Counted from the first letter of the stretch, positions 35,530 to 44,701 are shown. The stretch is DNA of 64,000 bases from Bacillus sp. M6-12 (GCF_002860285.1 NZ_PGVF01000005.1:158907-222906), one strand, 5' to 3'. The notes: generated by a model not told the origin, from the sequence alone. Numbers and translations are program-made.

Positions 35530-36252
35530 TCAATCGCTGAATTCAACCCCGAGCATGTCTCGTGAAGTAATGATGCCATTAGGCTGTTCAGATGGTGAGC
35601 CTGTCTTGGTTATCAGCACCCCTTCAATCTTCTTGTTTTTGTTGTAATATTCTTCAAAAATGTCTTCAACCTCAAAAATTGTGCTGTTTTGTGAAACAAA
35701 GATAACGTTATGCTTATATTTGGTGTTGAAAAGCTCCTTAATTTTTACAGAGTTGATTGTTAGTTTCTGATCTGAGAAATTGTCCGCAAGGTATTGGACA
35801 ATCTGCCCTGAAGTTAATAACCAGGAATATTTGCCGTCTTTATTGTATATGGGGAATCTTGAATGTGCGTGTTTTTTGATAATATCCAGAACTTCTGAAA
35901 GGCTGTCATCCTCCTGAAAAAAATAAACAGGCTTTGTTGCTACTGACAGCGCAGAATCCGGTTTTTCGAACTCATCTGCAATTTTTTCAATTTTATCAAC
36001 TATATTTTCATGCGGCTCTGCAATATAGTAGCCCTCATGTATTTTTTCATGTACCAGAGCATTTCTTAGTTTGGCGAATTGGCAAAGGTCATGTTCATAG
36101 TACCGAATGAAGGCATGGCTTTTCCCTTTATTAACAAGTTCAATAAATTTATCTGATTTTGCATTCTTTATTGTTTGCATCAGGGCTTTGTGAATTCTAT
36201 TAAATGCAGTTTCAAATCTTTCGGATTGGCTTGTTTGAGTTTTTGCAGTCAT
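35530..36252 (-). CDS. HEPN-like domain fused to tandem CBS domains
   Basis: 240 residues. The N-terminal 100 residues are helical and contain RNALVHEK (Arg63-x4-His68), matching the Rx4H motif of HEPN nucleases, within a helical context (FAKLRNALVHEKIHEGYYIAE). A CBS pair follows (about 103-160, with SRFPIYNKDGKYSWLLTSGQIVQYL, and about 165-238, with GVLITKTG...NGIITSRDMLG). CBS pairs bind adenosine nucleotides. No cognate partner gene is adjacent. Nuclease activity is an inference from the motif. Confidence 0.75.
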   Translation of the reverse strand: MTAKTQTSQSERFETAFNRIHKALMQTIKNAKSDKFIELVNKGKSHAFIRYYEHDLCQFAKLRNALVHEKIHEGYYIAEPHENIVDKIEKIADEFEKPDSALSVATKPVYFFQEDDSLSEVLDIIKKHAHSRFPIYNKDGKYSWLLTSGQIVQYLADNFSDQKLTINSVKIKELFNTKYKHNVIFVSQNSTIFEVEDIFEEYYNKNKKIEGVLITKTGSPSEQPNGIITSRDMLGVEFSD

Positions 36253-36384
36253 ATAATCTCTCCTAATTAACTTAGTTGCCTCTACTCTCTTCTTCCCCTT
36301 TTTTAAATTTTGAAAACTGTGAGGTCTTTTCAGAATTAATCAAGGAAACTGATTTATATGCCTGTTAATATTTTGGCAGCAAAA

Positions 36385-36453
36385 ATCCCCCTTAATCACA
36401 TTCTTTCCTCCATGAAATCATGCAGGTTTTTTAGAATGTGACTTAAAGGGGAT
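36385..36453 (-). terminator. Long hairpin terminator of the amidase gene
   Basis: About 20 bp (36385-36405 with 36433-36453, one bulge) with a small inner hairpin CATGA/TCATG; five U follow on the minus strand. Confidence 0.75.
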
Positions 36454-36482
36454 CATATCCTATTCGCATAAATTACGAAAAA

Positions 36483-37487
36483 TTAGCGCATCGATGCTGA
36501 AATTTCTTTCATTTTACTTAACACCAGCGGATAAAAATTATTCTTTGCACTCGTTGTGGAATTGCCTCCGAAAAATTCAGTACCTGGACAAGTTTTTACA
36601 GCATGGCCTTCACTTTTATCTAACACTCTTTCCCCTGAGTTAATATCCCACCAATGATGGTATGTGATACTTTCAATGGAAGGAGTTAAGCCGAATTTTA
36701 AACTAAGCAAGGCAGTGATCGTAATAATCGTTTCTTTTTGTTCCTCAGTCATACGATTTTTATCAAAGTTGCCAACATTTTCGATGGCTAACGAATTAGC
36801 TTCAATGGCATGCATCACCGATTTATTCTGTAACCCAAATGAACCTTCTGGCGGGGTATCAAATGGCCTGCCAACTACTACTTTTCCGTCCGGAAAGGTT
36901 GTTAAATGCTGACTTATTTGACTCCAGCCCATTGTCTTAATATGATGTTACTCCATTCCCTTCATCAATGCAAAGTGATTCGACCCATTGAATTCCTGAT
37001 AAGAAGGCTGATACGTGTGGTGCTGCTGGATTTTTCCTATTTTTCTATTGAAGCGTTGATTAAATAGCCAATCTTTAAATTCTTCTCTTGTCATAAGTAC
37101 AAACTGTCCTTGCATGGTTAGTCTTTTAGGAGGAATCCTTAATTTCTGCCCAACATATATAGTGTTGGACGTAATCCCGCTGGCCGTTTTAATGGATTGG
37201 ACAGAAGAATTGAACGATTGTGCAAGCATCCATAAATTATCCCCTGGAAGAACTTTATACATGATGGGCACCCTTAATTTCTGGCCAGCAAATATTACAT
37301 CAGATTGTAATCCATTGATTAGTTTTAAATCTTTTGCAGAAGTCCGATAAGTATTGGCTATTTTCCATAAATTATCCCCTGTTTTCACATCATACATATT
37401 TCTTGGATTATTAGCTGCAAGAGCAGGAGATATATTCCATAGCAATAATAAAATCAAACTAATGTAAAGCACAAATTGTTTTCTCAT
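36483..37487 (-). pseudogene. LysM-type N-acetylmuramoyl-L-alanine amidase with one in-frame stop
   Basis: Signal peptide (FVLYISLILLLLWNISPALA), LysM 1 (YDVKTGDNLWKIANTY), LysM 2 (YKVLPGDNLWMLAQSF), then an amidase_2/PGRP-like catalytic domain beginning REEFKDWLF, with zinc ligands in QQHHTYQPSYQ, YHHWWD and HAVKTCPG. A TAA at 36948-36950 splits the gene, but the same frame continues without a gap (HHIKTMGWSQIS...). The intact protein would be 334 residues. No ribosome site fits the internal ATG at 36932. Either a nonsense pseudogene or a recoded stop. Confidence 0.85.
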
Positions 37488-37606
37488 TTTTTAACCCTTT
37501 CATTGTGATATTACAATTTTAATCTTTCTGTTTGTTTAGTTTGTAAAACCGCAATGAAAGTATTCCAATTAATAATTGTTAAATTGCTGCAGGTGCAAAT
37601 AAAAAA

Positions 37607-37631
37607 GGAAACTCTGTATTAAAAAGTTTCC
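37607..37631 (-). terminator. Rho-independent terminator of yuiH
   Basis: GGAAACT/AGTTTCC stem with six U on the minus strand. Confidence 0.8.
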
Positions 37632-37646
37632 CTGTGCCTTATAAAA

Positions 37647-38237
37647 CTAACGGTACCTCTCCTCTTTAAATGGATTTGCTGACATGGAATATCCTAGCTC
37701 CTCCCAAAAACCGGCTTCATCATGCTTCATGAACCGTATTCCTGAAACCCATTTGGTACCCTTCCATAAATAGAAGGATTCTGGCGGTATAAAGCGAAGC
37801 GGATAGCCATGCTTTGGTGAAAGATCCTCCCATTCGCGTCCGCTATCCTTCCAGCGGGAAACGAATAAGGAATCATCGCCTAACAAATCAGCAAGCGGCA
37901 GGTTGGCCGAATACCCAAACATATCGCCATCCATGTATCCGTAGATTTTGACGTGTGAGACGCCATCCTCCAGTTCAACCAAATTTAAAAACTCTCTTAA
38001 GGCAATTCCTTCAAAAGTGGTATCAAATTTAGACCATGTTGTCACGCAATGCATATCAACTGTGGTTACCGTTTTTGGCATCGTCATAACATCTGAAAAT
38101 GATAACTCCGCTTCCCTTTTTACTGCTCCAAAAAGCCGAAAGCTCCAGTCAGCCTCATTAAATTTATAAACATCTCCCTGGTGTAAAATCGGCCAGCTTT
38201 CTGTCTCAAATTGTCCTGGCGGAAGCTGCTTTGCCAT
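37647..38237 (-). CDS. yuiH: Molybdopterin-dependent sulfite oxidase-like protein
   Basis: 196 residues of the oxidoreductase molybdopterin-binding fold: VDMHCVTTWSKFD supplies Cys64, the molybdenum ligand of sulfite oxidases, followed by GIALREFL, GYSANLPLADLL and HGYPLRFIPP with WVSGIRF. It lacks a signal peptide and heme or dimerisation domains, like B. subtilis YuiH. Physiological substrate unknown; no molybdenum cofactor genes are nearby. ATG 38237. Confidence 0.85.
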   Translation of the reverse strand: MAKQLPPGQFETESWPILHQGDVYKFNEADWSFRLFGAVKREAELSFSDVMTMPKTVTTVDMHCVTTWSKFDTTFEGIALREFLNLVELEDGVSHVKIYGYMDGDMFGYSANLPLADLLGDDSLFVSRWKDSGREWEDLSPKHGYPLRFIPPESFYLWKGTKWVSGIRFMKHDEAGFWEELGYSMSANPFKEERYR

Positions 38238-38422
38238 TTTCTTTCACTACCTTTCCTAAATAAGACTGTTTTTATCATACTGTTTTGTACAGTAGTAATG
38301 CAAAGAAACCAAATTGAAACTAAGAAAAACTTTGTAATAATTGTAATATTATCCATTAAAATCTGTAACATTTGTAACATTCAGGCGTCTATATAGTGAA
38401 ACCAATTAAGGAGGATTTTTTT

Positions 38423-38971
38423 ATGAAAAAAATTGTTACAATTCTATTTTCTGCAGTTATGATGTTCACGTTTACCATGGGAGCTTCTGCACAGGCATCA
38501 AGCGCAAGCCTGACGGATACAAGTGCCTCCAAACTTTCTGTCTCTGCCCGGGACCATTTTCAAAGCTTTGTACTGGGCTTTAATGTGAAGGACAAAAATT
38601 CAAAATGTACAGCAGCCAAATTTACGCTAAAAGGGGTACAATACCAATACTATTGCAGTGAATTTAATACAAAAGCAAAGCTAACGAAATACATGAATGA
38701 AGTATTTACGTTAAATGCAATCGAAAAAGGAATGAAGAAATATAAAGTAATCGAATACAAAGGCAAGCTCGCTTTTGCCGCAAACGATTCTGCAGCAAGC
38801 TTTATCGATTGGAATAAGGCTAAAGGGAAATTGATTTATCAAAGAACTGATGTAAAACTGTATGAGTTCAAAATGCCGGAAGTTACTGCAAATAAAATCG
38901 AAAAACGGAAAGTAACGTTTGTTAAAGTGAAAAATAGATGGCTGATAAATCAAGTTGATGCTGCAATGTAA
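38423..38971 (+). CDS. iseA: Secreted DL-endopeptidase inhibitor IseA family
   Basis: 182 residues: signal peptide KKIVTILFSAVMMFTFTMGASA, then a mature domain with KCTAAKFTLKGVQYQYYCSEF (two cysteines likely disulfide-linked), TLNAIEKGMKKYKVI, KGKLIYQRTDVKLYEF and the end KRKVTFVKVKNRWLINQVDAA. By pattern this is IseA (YoeB), which binds and inhibits NlpC/P60 DL-endopeptidases on the cell surface to limit autolysis. The ATG follows AAGGAGG. In B. subtilis iseA is WalR-controlled; no WalR box was placed here. Monocistronic, with terminator. Confidence 0.82.
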   Translation: MKKIVTILFSAVMMFTFTMGASAQASSASLTDTSASKLSVSARDHFQSFVLGFNVKDKNSKCTAAKFTLKGVQYQYYCSEFNTKAKLTKYMNEVFTLNAIEKGMKKYKVIEYKGKLAFAANDSAASFIDWNKAKGKLIYQRTDVKLYEFKMPEVTANKIEKRKVTFVKVKNRWLINQVDAAM

Positions 38972-38978
38972 AAACAAG

Positions 38979-39010
38979 GTCCAGGTGGTCATAGGGTCAC
39001 CTGGACTTTA
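38979..39010 (+). terminator. Rho-independent terminator
   Basis: GTCCAGGTG pairs with CACCTGGAC (38979-38987 with 38998-39006), then TTTA. Confidence 0.88.
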
Positions 39011-39331
39011 TATTTCTCTTAACCCCTCTTCATTAGCAATCAAAAAGTCGCTGCGCAGTAGAAGTCCGCAAAACAAAGTTTGCTTCTTAAAGGAATAAAC
39101 CTGAGCAAGATGGTTTTATTCATCAATAAAAATTGATAAAATGACCTAGAAACTAATGGTTGTATACATTTAAGAATGCTGACAGGAAATAATATAACGA
39201 TTACATAAAAGTGGCTGAAAATGCATAAAGACCAGCCGGTAAAGCTGAGAATGGTCTTTTCCAAATCATCCTCTACTTCCGATCATATTTCCCTGCCGGC
39301 GTAATGAACTCAATTGTGGGAGGAAGACATA

Positions 39332-40351
39332 ATGTCAATTAAAACAGGCAATAAACAATTAAGTGAAACTCAACTATCAGTACTGGATCTTGCACCGATC
39401 GTCGAAGGCGGAAACGCTGCCATAGCTTTGAAGAATACTCTTGACCTGGCACGTCATGCAGAAAATTGGGGTTATAACCGGTACTGGCTGGCCGAGCACC
39501 ATAATATGACCGGGATCGCCAGTTCGGCAACGTCTGTTGTCATTGGCCATGTCGCAGGCGGAACCTCAACAATTAGAGTCGGGTCAGGGGGAATTATGCT
39601 GCCGAACCATGCACCCCTGGTGATTGCTGAACAGTTTGGAACACTTGAATCCCTATTCCCAGGCAGAATTGATCTTGGTTTGGGCCGCGCTCCCGGTACG
39701 GACCAGCTGACTGCCCACGCATTACGAAGAGATCGCCGGAGCGACGGATCGGATTTTCCAGAACAGGTAGATGAACTGCGTAATTATTTTCATCCAAAAG
39801 GAAGCGTGCCTGTCCGGGCTGTCCCCGGAGAAGGATTAAACATCCCGATCTGGCTGCTGGGTTCTAGCGGATTCAGCGCGCAGCTGGCTGGACGCCTTGG
39901 CTTGCCGTTCTCATTTGCAAGCCATTTTTCTCCTGAAAATACTTTGCCGGCACTCGAGCTTTACCGCAGAAATTTCACAGCATCTGATGTGCTGGATAAG
40001 CCTTATGCAATGGTCGGGGTAAATGTGATTGCAGCGGAAACAGATGAAAAAGCGCAAAGGCTTGCAACTTCTATGCAGCAGCAATTTTTGTATTTAATCA
40101 GAAACAATCCAGGGCAGCTGCGGCCGCCGGTTGACAATATGGATGAACTTTGGACCCCGTATGAAAGGGCCGCGCTGGAACAGCGGCTGGAATCCTCTAT
40201 TATAGGCAGTCCTGAAACAGTTAAGCAGAAATTGCAGGCCTTCCTTGATAAAACGCAGGCTGATGAGATGATTATCAACGCACAAATATATGATCACGCT
40301 GATCGCCTTCGGTCTTATGAAATTGTTTCAGGGATTGCAGGAAAAAAGTAA
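39332..40351 (+). CDS. Luciferase-like monooxygenase (LLM), MsnO8 type
   Basis: 339 residues: [59 protein letters not shown] and '[18 protein letters not shown]' are typical of FMN-dependent bacterial luciferase-like oxidoreductases close to B. subtilis YceB. Substrate unknown. GGGAGGAAG precedes ATG 39332; the open frame extends six codons upstream. A monocistronic plus-strand gene. Confidence 0.9.
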   Translation: MSIKTGNKQLSETQLSVLDLAPIVEGGNAAIALKNTLDLARHAENWGYNRYWLAEHHNMTGIASSATSVVIGHVAGGTSTIRVGSGGIMLPNHAPLVIAEQFGTLESLFPGRIDLGLGRAPGTDQLTAHALRRDRRSDGSDFPEQVDELRNYFHPKGSVPVRAVPGEGLNIPIWLLGSSGFSAQLAGRLGLPFSFASHFSPENTLPALELYRRNFTASDVLDKPYAMVGVNVIAAETDEKAQRLATSMQQQFLYLIRNNPGQLRPPVDNMDELWTPYERAALEQRLESSIIGSPETVKQKLQAFLDKTQADEMIINAQIYDHADRLRSYEIVSGIAGKK

Positions 40352-40437
40352 GAAAAAAACTCAAACATGTTTACTTTTCTTCCCTTAAGGGTAATTAAGA
40401 AATGTATGACGATACAAACCTGAAGGAGGTTGGTAAT

Positions 40438-40482
40438 ATTCCGTTATTAACTGCCACTTCATACTTTGTATTAGATGCTTAA
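40438..40482 (+). CDS. Possible 14-residue peptide with ATT start
   Basis: AAGGAGG at 40423-40429 is followed 8 nt later by ATT and 14 codons: MPLLTATSYFVLDA. It resembles the start of the next ORF (MRFTATSRHVLG), sharing TATS..VL, and also its ribosome-site context. It may be a truncated duplicate or a leader peptide. Expression is unproven. Confidence 0.3.
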   Translation: MPLLTATSYFVLDA

Positions 40483-40541
40483 GTAGTATATTGGAAGGAT
40501 TCATGAAATTAGCGTTTTGTTAAGCGCTATTCCAATACTAC
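40483..40541 (+). other. Two-part stem-loop between two small ORFs
   Basis: GTAGTATATTGGAA (40483-40496) pairs with TTCCAATACTAC (40530-40541) with a 2-nt bulge. An inner TAGCG/CGCTA stem lies in the loop. It ends directly at the ribosome site of the 40561 ORF, so it could sequester or expose it. No U-tract. Confidence 0.5.
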
Positions 40542-40560
40542 AAAGGAGGGACTGGGAACT

Positions 40561-40707
40561 ATGCGTTTTACAGCGACTTCAAGACATGTATTGGGGCAGC
40601 AGCAGAATAAATTCGTGTGGATTACGAAAAAGACCCCTGCTGACAGAAGGTTCATTTGGAGCAATGATCGCCTAGGAGAAAATCTGCCGACTGAAATGTA
40701 TTTTTAA
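40561..40707 (+). CDS. Small basic ORF of 48 residues
   Basis: MRFTATSRHVLGQQQNKFVW continuing ITKKTPADRRFIWSNDRLGE and NLPTEMYF. AAAGGAGGG lies 11 nt before the ATG and a clear terminator starts 9 nt after the stop, so it is framed like a real gene. Basic and aromatic, no membrane segment. I do not recognise a family. Its first residues resemble the mini-ORF upstream. Confidence 0.55.
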   Translation: MRFTATSRHVLGQQQNKFVWITKKTPADRRFIWSNDRLGENLPTEMYF

Positions 40708-40715
40708 TGCAAAAG

Positions 40716-40747
40716 GCCTGTACCATTTCGGTACAGGCTATTTTTAT
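40716..40747 (+). terminator. Rho-independent terminator
   Basis: GCCTGTACC/GGTACAGGC stem with a 5-base loop and TATTTTTA tail, just after the 48-residue ORF. Confidence 0.9.
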
Positions 40748-40879
40748 TATAGGGTGTGCTGAATCAAAATACTGCAAAAAAAGTTAGATCTACTATGTTA
40801 GTTTGCTTATGAGGAGATATTATTTAAAAACTCTTTCAGATAATTATTCCTTCAGCTGATGTTTCGTATACATTATATT

Positions 40880-40921
40880 TTTTCAAGGAAGGGATGGCAG
40901 ATTCCATCCCTTCCTTGAAAA
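40880..40921. other. Orphan perfect 18-bp inverted repeat
   Basis: Arms 40880-40897 and 40904-40921 (TTTTCAAGGAAGGGATGG and its complement) with loop CAGATT. No gene ends nearby on either strand, and no U-tract extends beyond the stem. Confidence 0.6.
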
Positions 40922-41112
40922 GTCGTTGGTCACCCGTCAGTTACCGCATCTTAGAATCCTCATTTAGTTGTCGAAAGGAAAACGCAGAGCTGGAGCACAT
41001 TTTATCTGTATGATTAAATTTATATTAAACAAAATAAAATAAGGGTGGAAATTCTTTTTAATCCTGTTATAATGGCTAAAGGTTCAATACATTTTTAATA
41101 AAGGTGGGCAAC

Positions 41113-41307
41113 ATGGGGAATTCTTCTTGCAGGTTTGTAATCAATGCAGTAGGTAAAGATGGAGAAACGTACTATACCCATTGTCAGGATAAACAAGCGT
41201 TAAAGAAATGGATAGATGACCATCAAGAGAAGCTCTTGTTAAATGAACTTAAAATAACGGACAAGAATCAACATCCATTCTTAAAACTGTTTTCTCGAAA
41301 AAGATAA
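41113..41307 (+). CDS. Small hypothetical protein
   Basis: 64 residues: GNSSCRFVINAVGKDGETYYTHC with a likely beta-hairpin, then DKQALKKWIDDHQEKLLLNELK helical, and a basic tail FLKLFSRKR. AAAGGTGGG precedes the ATG at 41113; an in-frame GTG at 41104 lies inside the ribosome site. A terminator follows. Not recognised. Confidence 0.6.
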   Translation: MGNSSCRFVINAVGKDGETYYTHCQDKQALKKWIDDHQEKLLLNELKITDKNQHPFLKLFSRKR

Positions 41308-41323
41308 TTAAAACCCTAACGAG

Positions 41324-41351
41324 ACGTCATCCGGTTACGGATGGCGTTTTT
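41324..41351 (+). terminator. Rho-independent terminator
   Basis: ACGTCATCCG pairs with CGGATGGCGT (one G-U), GTTA loop, then six U. Confidence 0.88.
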
Positions 41352-41373
41352 TAATTGCAGTATCTTTCATAGC

Positions 41374-41400
41374 AAAAAGCCGTAGGAAGGTTCCTGCGGC
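41374..41400 (-). terminator. Terminator of the sulfur operon
   Basis: GCCGTAGGAA/TTCCTGCGGC stem and five U on the minus strand, just past the TauE/SafE-type gene. Confidence 0.7.
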
Positions 41401-41422
41401 ATACTATTTTTCACATTCAAAC

Positions 41423-42322
41423 TTAGGAGGCATTGCTTTCAGTATTTGCAACCTCATTTCTACTGACTTTCAAGTGCTTCCTTAACGAGAATAATATCGC
41501 TGCCACCCACCCAAAAATCAGCAGCGCATAAATAGCAGGGTGGTATTCATGATTGGTAACCCAAGCATTTAGAATGGTACGAATATTCACAATAATAATG
41601 AAGCCGCCAACGAAAACACCCATTAATTGTGGTGGGACGATCCGCACTAAATAAGCGGCTATTGGGGCTGCAAATATCCCTCCGATCATTAATGCGCCGA
41701 CCCAAAGCCAGTTTACTGTGTTCCAGCCCAATGAAAGAATGAATCCTGCTGTCGCAGATAAAGCAATTGCAAACTCACTTGTATCAACGGTACCCACAAC
41801 TTTACGTACAGTCATCCCCTTTTTGGATAACAGGATGGGTGTTGCAATTGGTCCCCAGCCTCCACCGCCTGTAGCATCGGCAAATCCCGCAATAAACCCA
41901 AGTGGGATCGATTGTTTTAATGGCAATGGCTTTGAATCTTTTTCCTCACTCTTTTGGAATAAAAACAGAAACCGGAAAATCACATATAACCCAAGGAGTA
42001 ATAGGAAGGTTGACACGTATGGTTTAACAATATCTCCAGGCAAATTGCTTAAGAAACAAGCGCCAATAAAGGCTCCTATTGAACCTGGAATAATCAGGCG
42101 GATAACCATCTTTTTGTCTACGTTGCCGAATTTGATATGTGAAACTCCTGATGCAGCTGTTGTAACCACTTCAGAAAGATGAACGGAAGCAGAAGCAACC
42201 GCCGGAGCGATACTAAAAGCCAGCAGCAAGGAAGACGAGGTGACGCCGTATGCCATACCCAATGCCCCATCTATTAATTGTGCCAGGAAACCTACAAACG
42301 CCAAAACAAATAACTTTTTCAT
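41423..42322 (-). CDS. TauE/SafE (TSUP) family anion permease
   Basis: 299 residues with eight membrane segments: GFLAQLIDGALGMAYGVTSSSLLLA near the N-terminus and the second-half repeat GFIAGFADATGGGGWGPIATPILL are TSUP signatures. Members move sulfite, sulfate, taurine-derived sulfonates or organic acids. Its place at the end of the sulfate operon, without the PiT-type permease CysP found in B. subtilis, suggests sulfate uptake or sulfite export; direction is not decidable. A 155-nt gap from sirB leaves room for a separate promoter. Confidence 0.85.
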   Translation of the reverse strand: MKKLFVLAFVGFLAQLIDGALGMAYGVTSSSLLLAFSIAPAVASASVHLSEVVTTAASGVSHIKFGNVDKKMVIRLIIPGSIGAFIGACFLSNLPGDIVKPYVSTFLLLLGLYVIFRFLFLFQKSEEKDSKPLPLKQSIPLGFIAGFADATGGGGWGPIATPILLSKKGMTVRKVVGTVDTSEFAIALSATAGFILSLGWNTVNWLWVGALMIGGIFAAPIAAYLVRIVPPQLMGVFVGGFIIIVNIRTILNAWVTNHEYHPAIYALLIFGWVAAILFSLRKHLKVSRNEVANTESNAS

Positions 42323-42476
42323 TTTTTCCCTCCGATGGCGTTGTTATTAATCAAAATATTTAGAATTTTATTTGTTAAAAAAATGCTTCTAACCTATAAG
42401 TCCAGAATTAGAAGCAATTCTTTTATCCAACTTGCTTTTTATTGCATTTTTATAAATTTTCTGGTGATGGCGCTTG

Positions 42477-43208
42477 CTAGCCTTCTAGGATCTCGTTAAC
42501 CCGCTCTTTCAAAACCTTTTCGATAAGCGGGTGGTATCCTATATAATCACATAAAACATATTTATTTTCAGCATCCAGCTTTTTTATCGTTTTTTCCATG
42601 TTCTTCATCAGAATGCCTGTAAACAGCAGGTATGGGATTACAAATACTTTTTTCATGCCCGATTCCTTCGCAGTTTGTAGTCCTTCTTCAAAGCTAGGAA
42701 ATGAAGCGGTCAGGTAACAGTCATTAACTCGGACTACCCCTATTCGCTGCTTCAAAAGCTCGGCAATCTGGACGAGGTCCCGTTTTACATCCGGGTCGCT
42801 GCTGCCTCTGCCCACCAGTAAAACCATTGAATCTGCTGTTAAAGCTTCTCCTGTTGCCTGGATTTTCTCCACTAAGATGTCGACCATGTTGGAGTCGACT
42901 CCAACAGGACGGCCATAGCGCAGCTCTACTTCGGGAAAATACTTGTGTATCCGGGAAAGTTCGGTTGGGATGTCTTCTTTGGCATGAGCAGCAGTCAGCA
43001 ATAGCACTGGCAAGGCATGAATCCTTGTTGCTCCCCGTTCAATGCATCGTTGGAAAGCTGCTTCAATATTTGGGTCTGCAAGCTCCAGAAAACAATATTC
43101 CTGTATAGGAACTTCAACGCTTTGCATGCACCTGTTGATAAAGGCGGCTGCCTGTTCTACGCCTTTAGATACCCGGCTGCCATGCATGATATATAGAATT
43201 GCATCCAT
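42477..43208 (-). CDS. sirB: Sirohydrochlorin ferrochelatase (CbiX/SirB type)
   Basis: 243 residues: two CbiX-like halves, ILYIMHGSRVSKGVEQA (metal-ligand His near residue 9) and SMVLLVGRGSSDPDVKRDLV, plus TASFPSFEEGL and FVIPYLLFTGILMKNM. It inserts Fe2+ into sirohydrochlorin for siroheme, the cofactor of sulfite reductase. ATG 43208 follows the stop of sumT with no gap, so translation is coupled. In B. subtilis the equivalent is ylnE. Confidence 0.9.
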   Translation of the reverse strand: MDAILYIMHGSRVSKGVEQAAAFINRCMQSVEVPIQEYCFLELADPNIEAAFQRCIERGATRIHALPVLLLTAAHAKEDIPTELSRIHKYFPEVELRYGRPVGVDSNMVDILVEKIQATGEALTADSMVLLVGRGSSDPDVKRDLVQIAELLKQRIGVVRVNDCYLTASFPSFEEGLQTAKESGMKKVFVIPYLLFTGILMKNMEKTIKKLDAENKYVLCDYIGYHPLIEKVLKERVNEILEG

Positions 43209-43988
43209 TTAATTGGCCTCGCTAGCTATAAAGGTTTCTAAGACAGGCTCTGATTCAAACCATTTAATTTTTTCACGCATTTTTACGACTTCACCTATGA
43301 TAATGATGCATGGATTTTCGATTTTTTCCTTTTCAGCCGCCTCTGCTGCCATAATTAGCGTGCTGACGACCGTCTTTTGGCCATTTGTAGTACCCCAATT
43401 AATGAGCGCAACGGGAGTTTCAGGATTTTTACCAAAGTGCAGTAGCTGCTTCTGGATATATGGAAGGTTTTTCACTCCCATATAGACTGCAATAGTATCG
43501 ATTCCTTTTGCTAGTGCTTCCCACTTAATATTATCTTTTTCCCCATTTTTGCGATGGCCGGCAACGAAAGCAAAAGAGGAACCGTATTCCCGGTGTGTAA
43601 CAGGTATGCCGGCATAGGCAGGTGCTGCGATCCCTGATGTAATTCCGGGAATAATTTCAAAGGATACCCCGTTTTTGGCGAGGGTCTCAGCTTCTTCGCC
43701 CCCTCTTCCAAAAATAAATGGGTCTCCTCCTTTCAATCGGGTTACCACTTTGCCGTTTTTGGCACGTTTGACTAACAGATGATTGATCGTTTCCTGCTGA
43801 AGGGTATGCGATTCAGGGGATTTGCCGCAAAAAATGAGTTCGGCACCAGGTTTCGCATAGGTAAGCAGTTCTTCATTTATCAAGCGGTCATAAAGGATGA
43901 CGTCAGCTTCTTTAATGCACTTTAATCCTTTGACAGTAATGAGGTCAGGGTCTCCAGGTCCTGCACCGACAAGATATACTTTACCCAA
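43209..43988 (-). CDS. sumT: Uroporphyrinogen-III C-methyltransferase
   Basis: 259 residues: GKVYLVGAGPGDPDLITVKG, YDRLINEELL, RLKGGDPFIFGRGGEEAETL and PGITSGIAAPAYAGIPVTHRE are the SUMT/CobA signatures. It transfers two methyl groups from SAM to uroporphyrinogen III, making precorrin-2 for siroheme. The frame opens at 44030, but AGAGGTG precedes the TTG at 43988, where family members begin. The dehydrogenase that should follow (SirC/YlnF) is not in this operon. Confidence 0.92.
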   Translation of the reverse strand: MGKVYLVGAGPGDPDLITVKGLKCIKEADVILYDRLINEELLTYAKPGAELIFCGKSPESHTLQQETINHLLVKRAKNGKVVTRLKGGDPFIFGRGGEEAETLAKNGVSFEIIPGITSGIAAPAYAGIPVTHREYGSSFAFVAGHRKNGEKDNIKWEALAKGIDTIAVYMGVKNLPYIQKQLLHFGKNPETPVALINWGTTNGQKTVVSTLIMAAEAAEKEKIENPCIIIIGEVVKMREKIKWFESEPVLETFIASEAN

Positions 43989-44066
43989 ATTCCTACACCT
44001 CTTTTTAAAAAATTGGTACCTAGCAGTCAATGCCAGGTACCATTTTATAATTGTGTACTCAAATCC

Positions 44067-44666
44067 TTATATTGCTTCCCGATTTCTCAAATATTCAATT
44101 ACCTGATCAGCACACTCTTCAATAGAGTACTGATTCGTTTCAATGACCAATTCCGGATTTTCTGGTTCTTCATATGGGGAACTAATGCCGGTGAATTCCG
44201 GGATTTTTCCTTGCCGGGCTTTTTCATAAAGGCCTTTTGGGTCACGCTTTTCACATTCGTCAAGCGGGCACTTTACAAAAACCTCAACAAATTCATCCTC
44301 ATTTAACAGGCCGCGGACCAGCTCTCTGTCAGCTTGGAAAGGAGAAATAAACGCAGTTAGAACCACCTGGCCGCTATCGACAAATAGCTTCGATACTTCG
44401 CCGATTCTCCGAATATTTTCTTTCCTGTCTTCTTCAGAAAAACCCAAATCCTTGTTTAAGCCATGGCGGATGTTATCTCCGTCCAATACATAATTTTTTA
44501 CATCGAGTTCATACAGCTTCTGAGCGACTGCATTTGCTACTGTCGATTTGCCTGATCCTGAAAGTCCGGTAAACCAAATGACAAAACTATGATGTTTATT
44601 TTGCTGTCTTCGAAGCTCCTTTGATAAGGATGCTTCATGCCAGGTAATATTAGTACTCTTCGTCAA
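44067..44666 (-). CDS. cysC: Adenylylsulfate (APS) kinase
   Basis: 199 residues. P-loop [17 protein letters not shown] (about 31-47), [17 protein letters not shown], and the mobile lid region [22 protein letters not shown] are intact. It phosphorylates APS to PAPS with ATP. The adjacent CysH could use APS or PAPS; its cysteines suggest APS. Located after sat in the sulfate operon, as in B. subtilis. Confidence 0.95.
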   Translation of the reverse strand: MTKSTNITWHEASLSKELRRQQNKHHSFVIWFTGLSGSGKSTVANAVAQKLYELDVKNYVLDGDNIRHGLNKDLGFSEEDRKENIRRIGEVSKLFVDSGQVVLTAFISPFQADRELVRGLLNEDEFVEVFVKCPLDECEKRDPKGLYEKARQGKIPEFTGISSPYEEPENPELVIETNQYSIEECADQVIEYLRNREAI

Positions 44667-44701
44667 TGTTATCGCCCTTCCTGGATTGCTTGAAACAATC
44701 C

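Noticed and set aside
41718..42182. 154-codon plus-strand ORF opposite the TauE/SafE gene
   Set aside because: Antisense to a well-supported membrane protein; no ribosome site, proline- and asparagine-rich nonsense composition.
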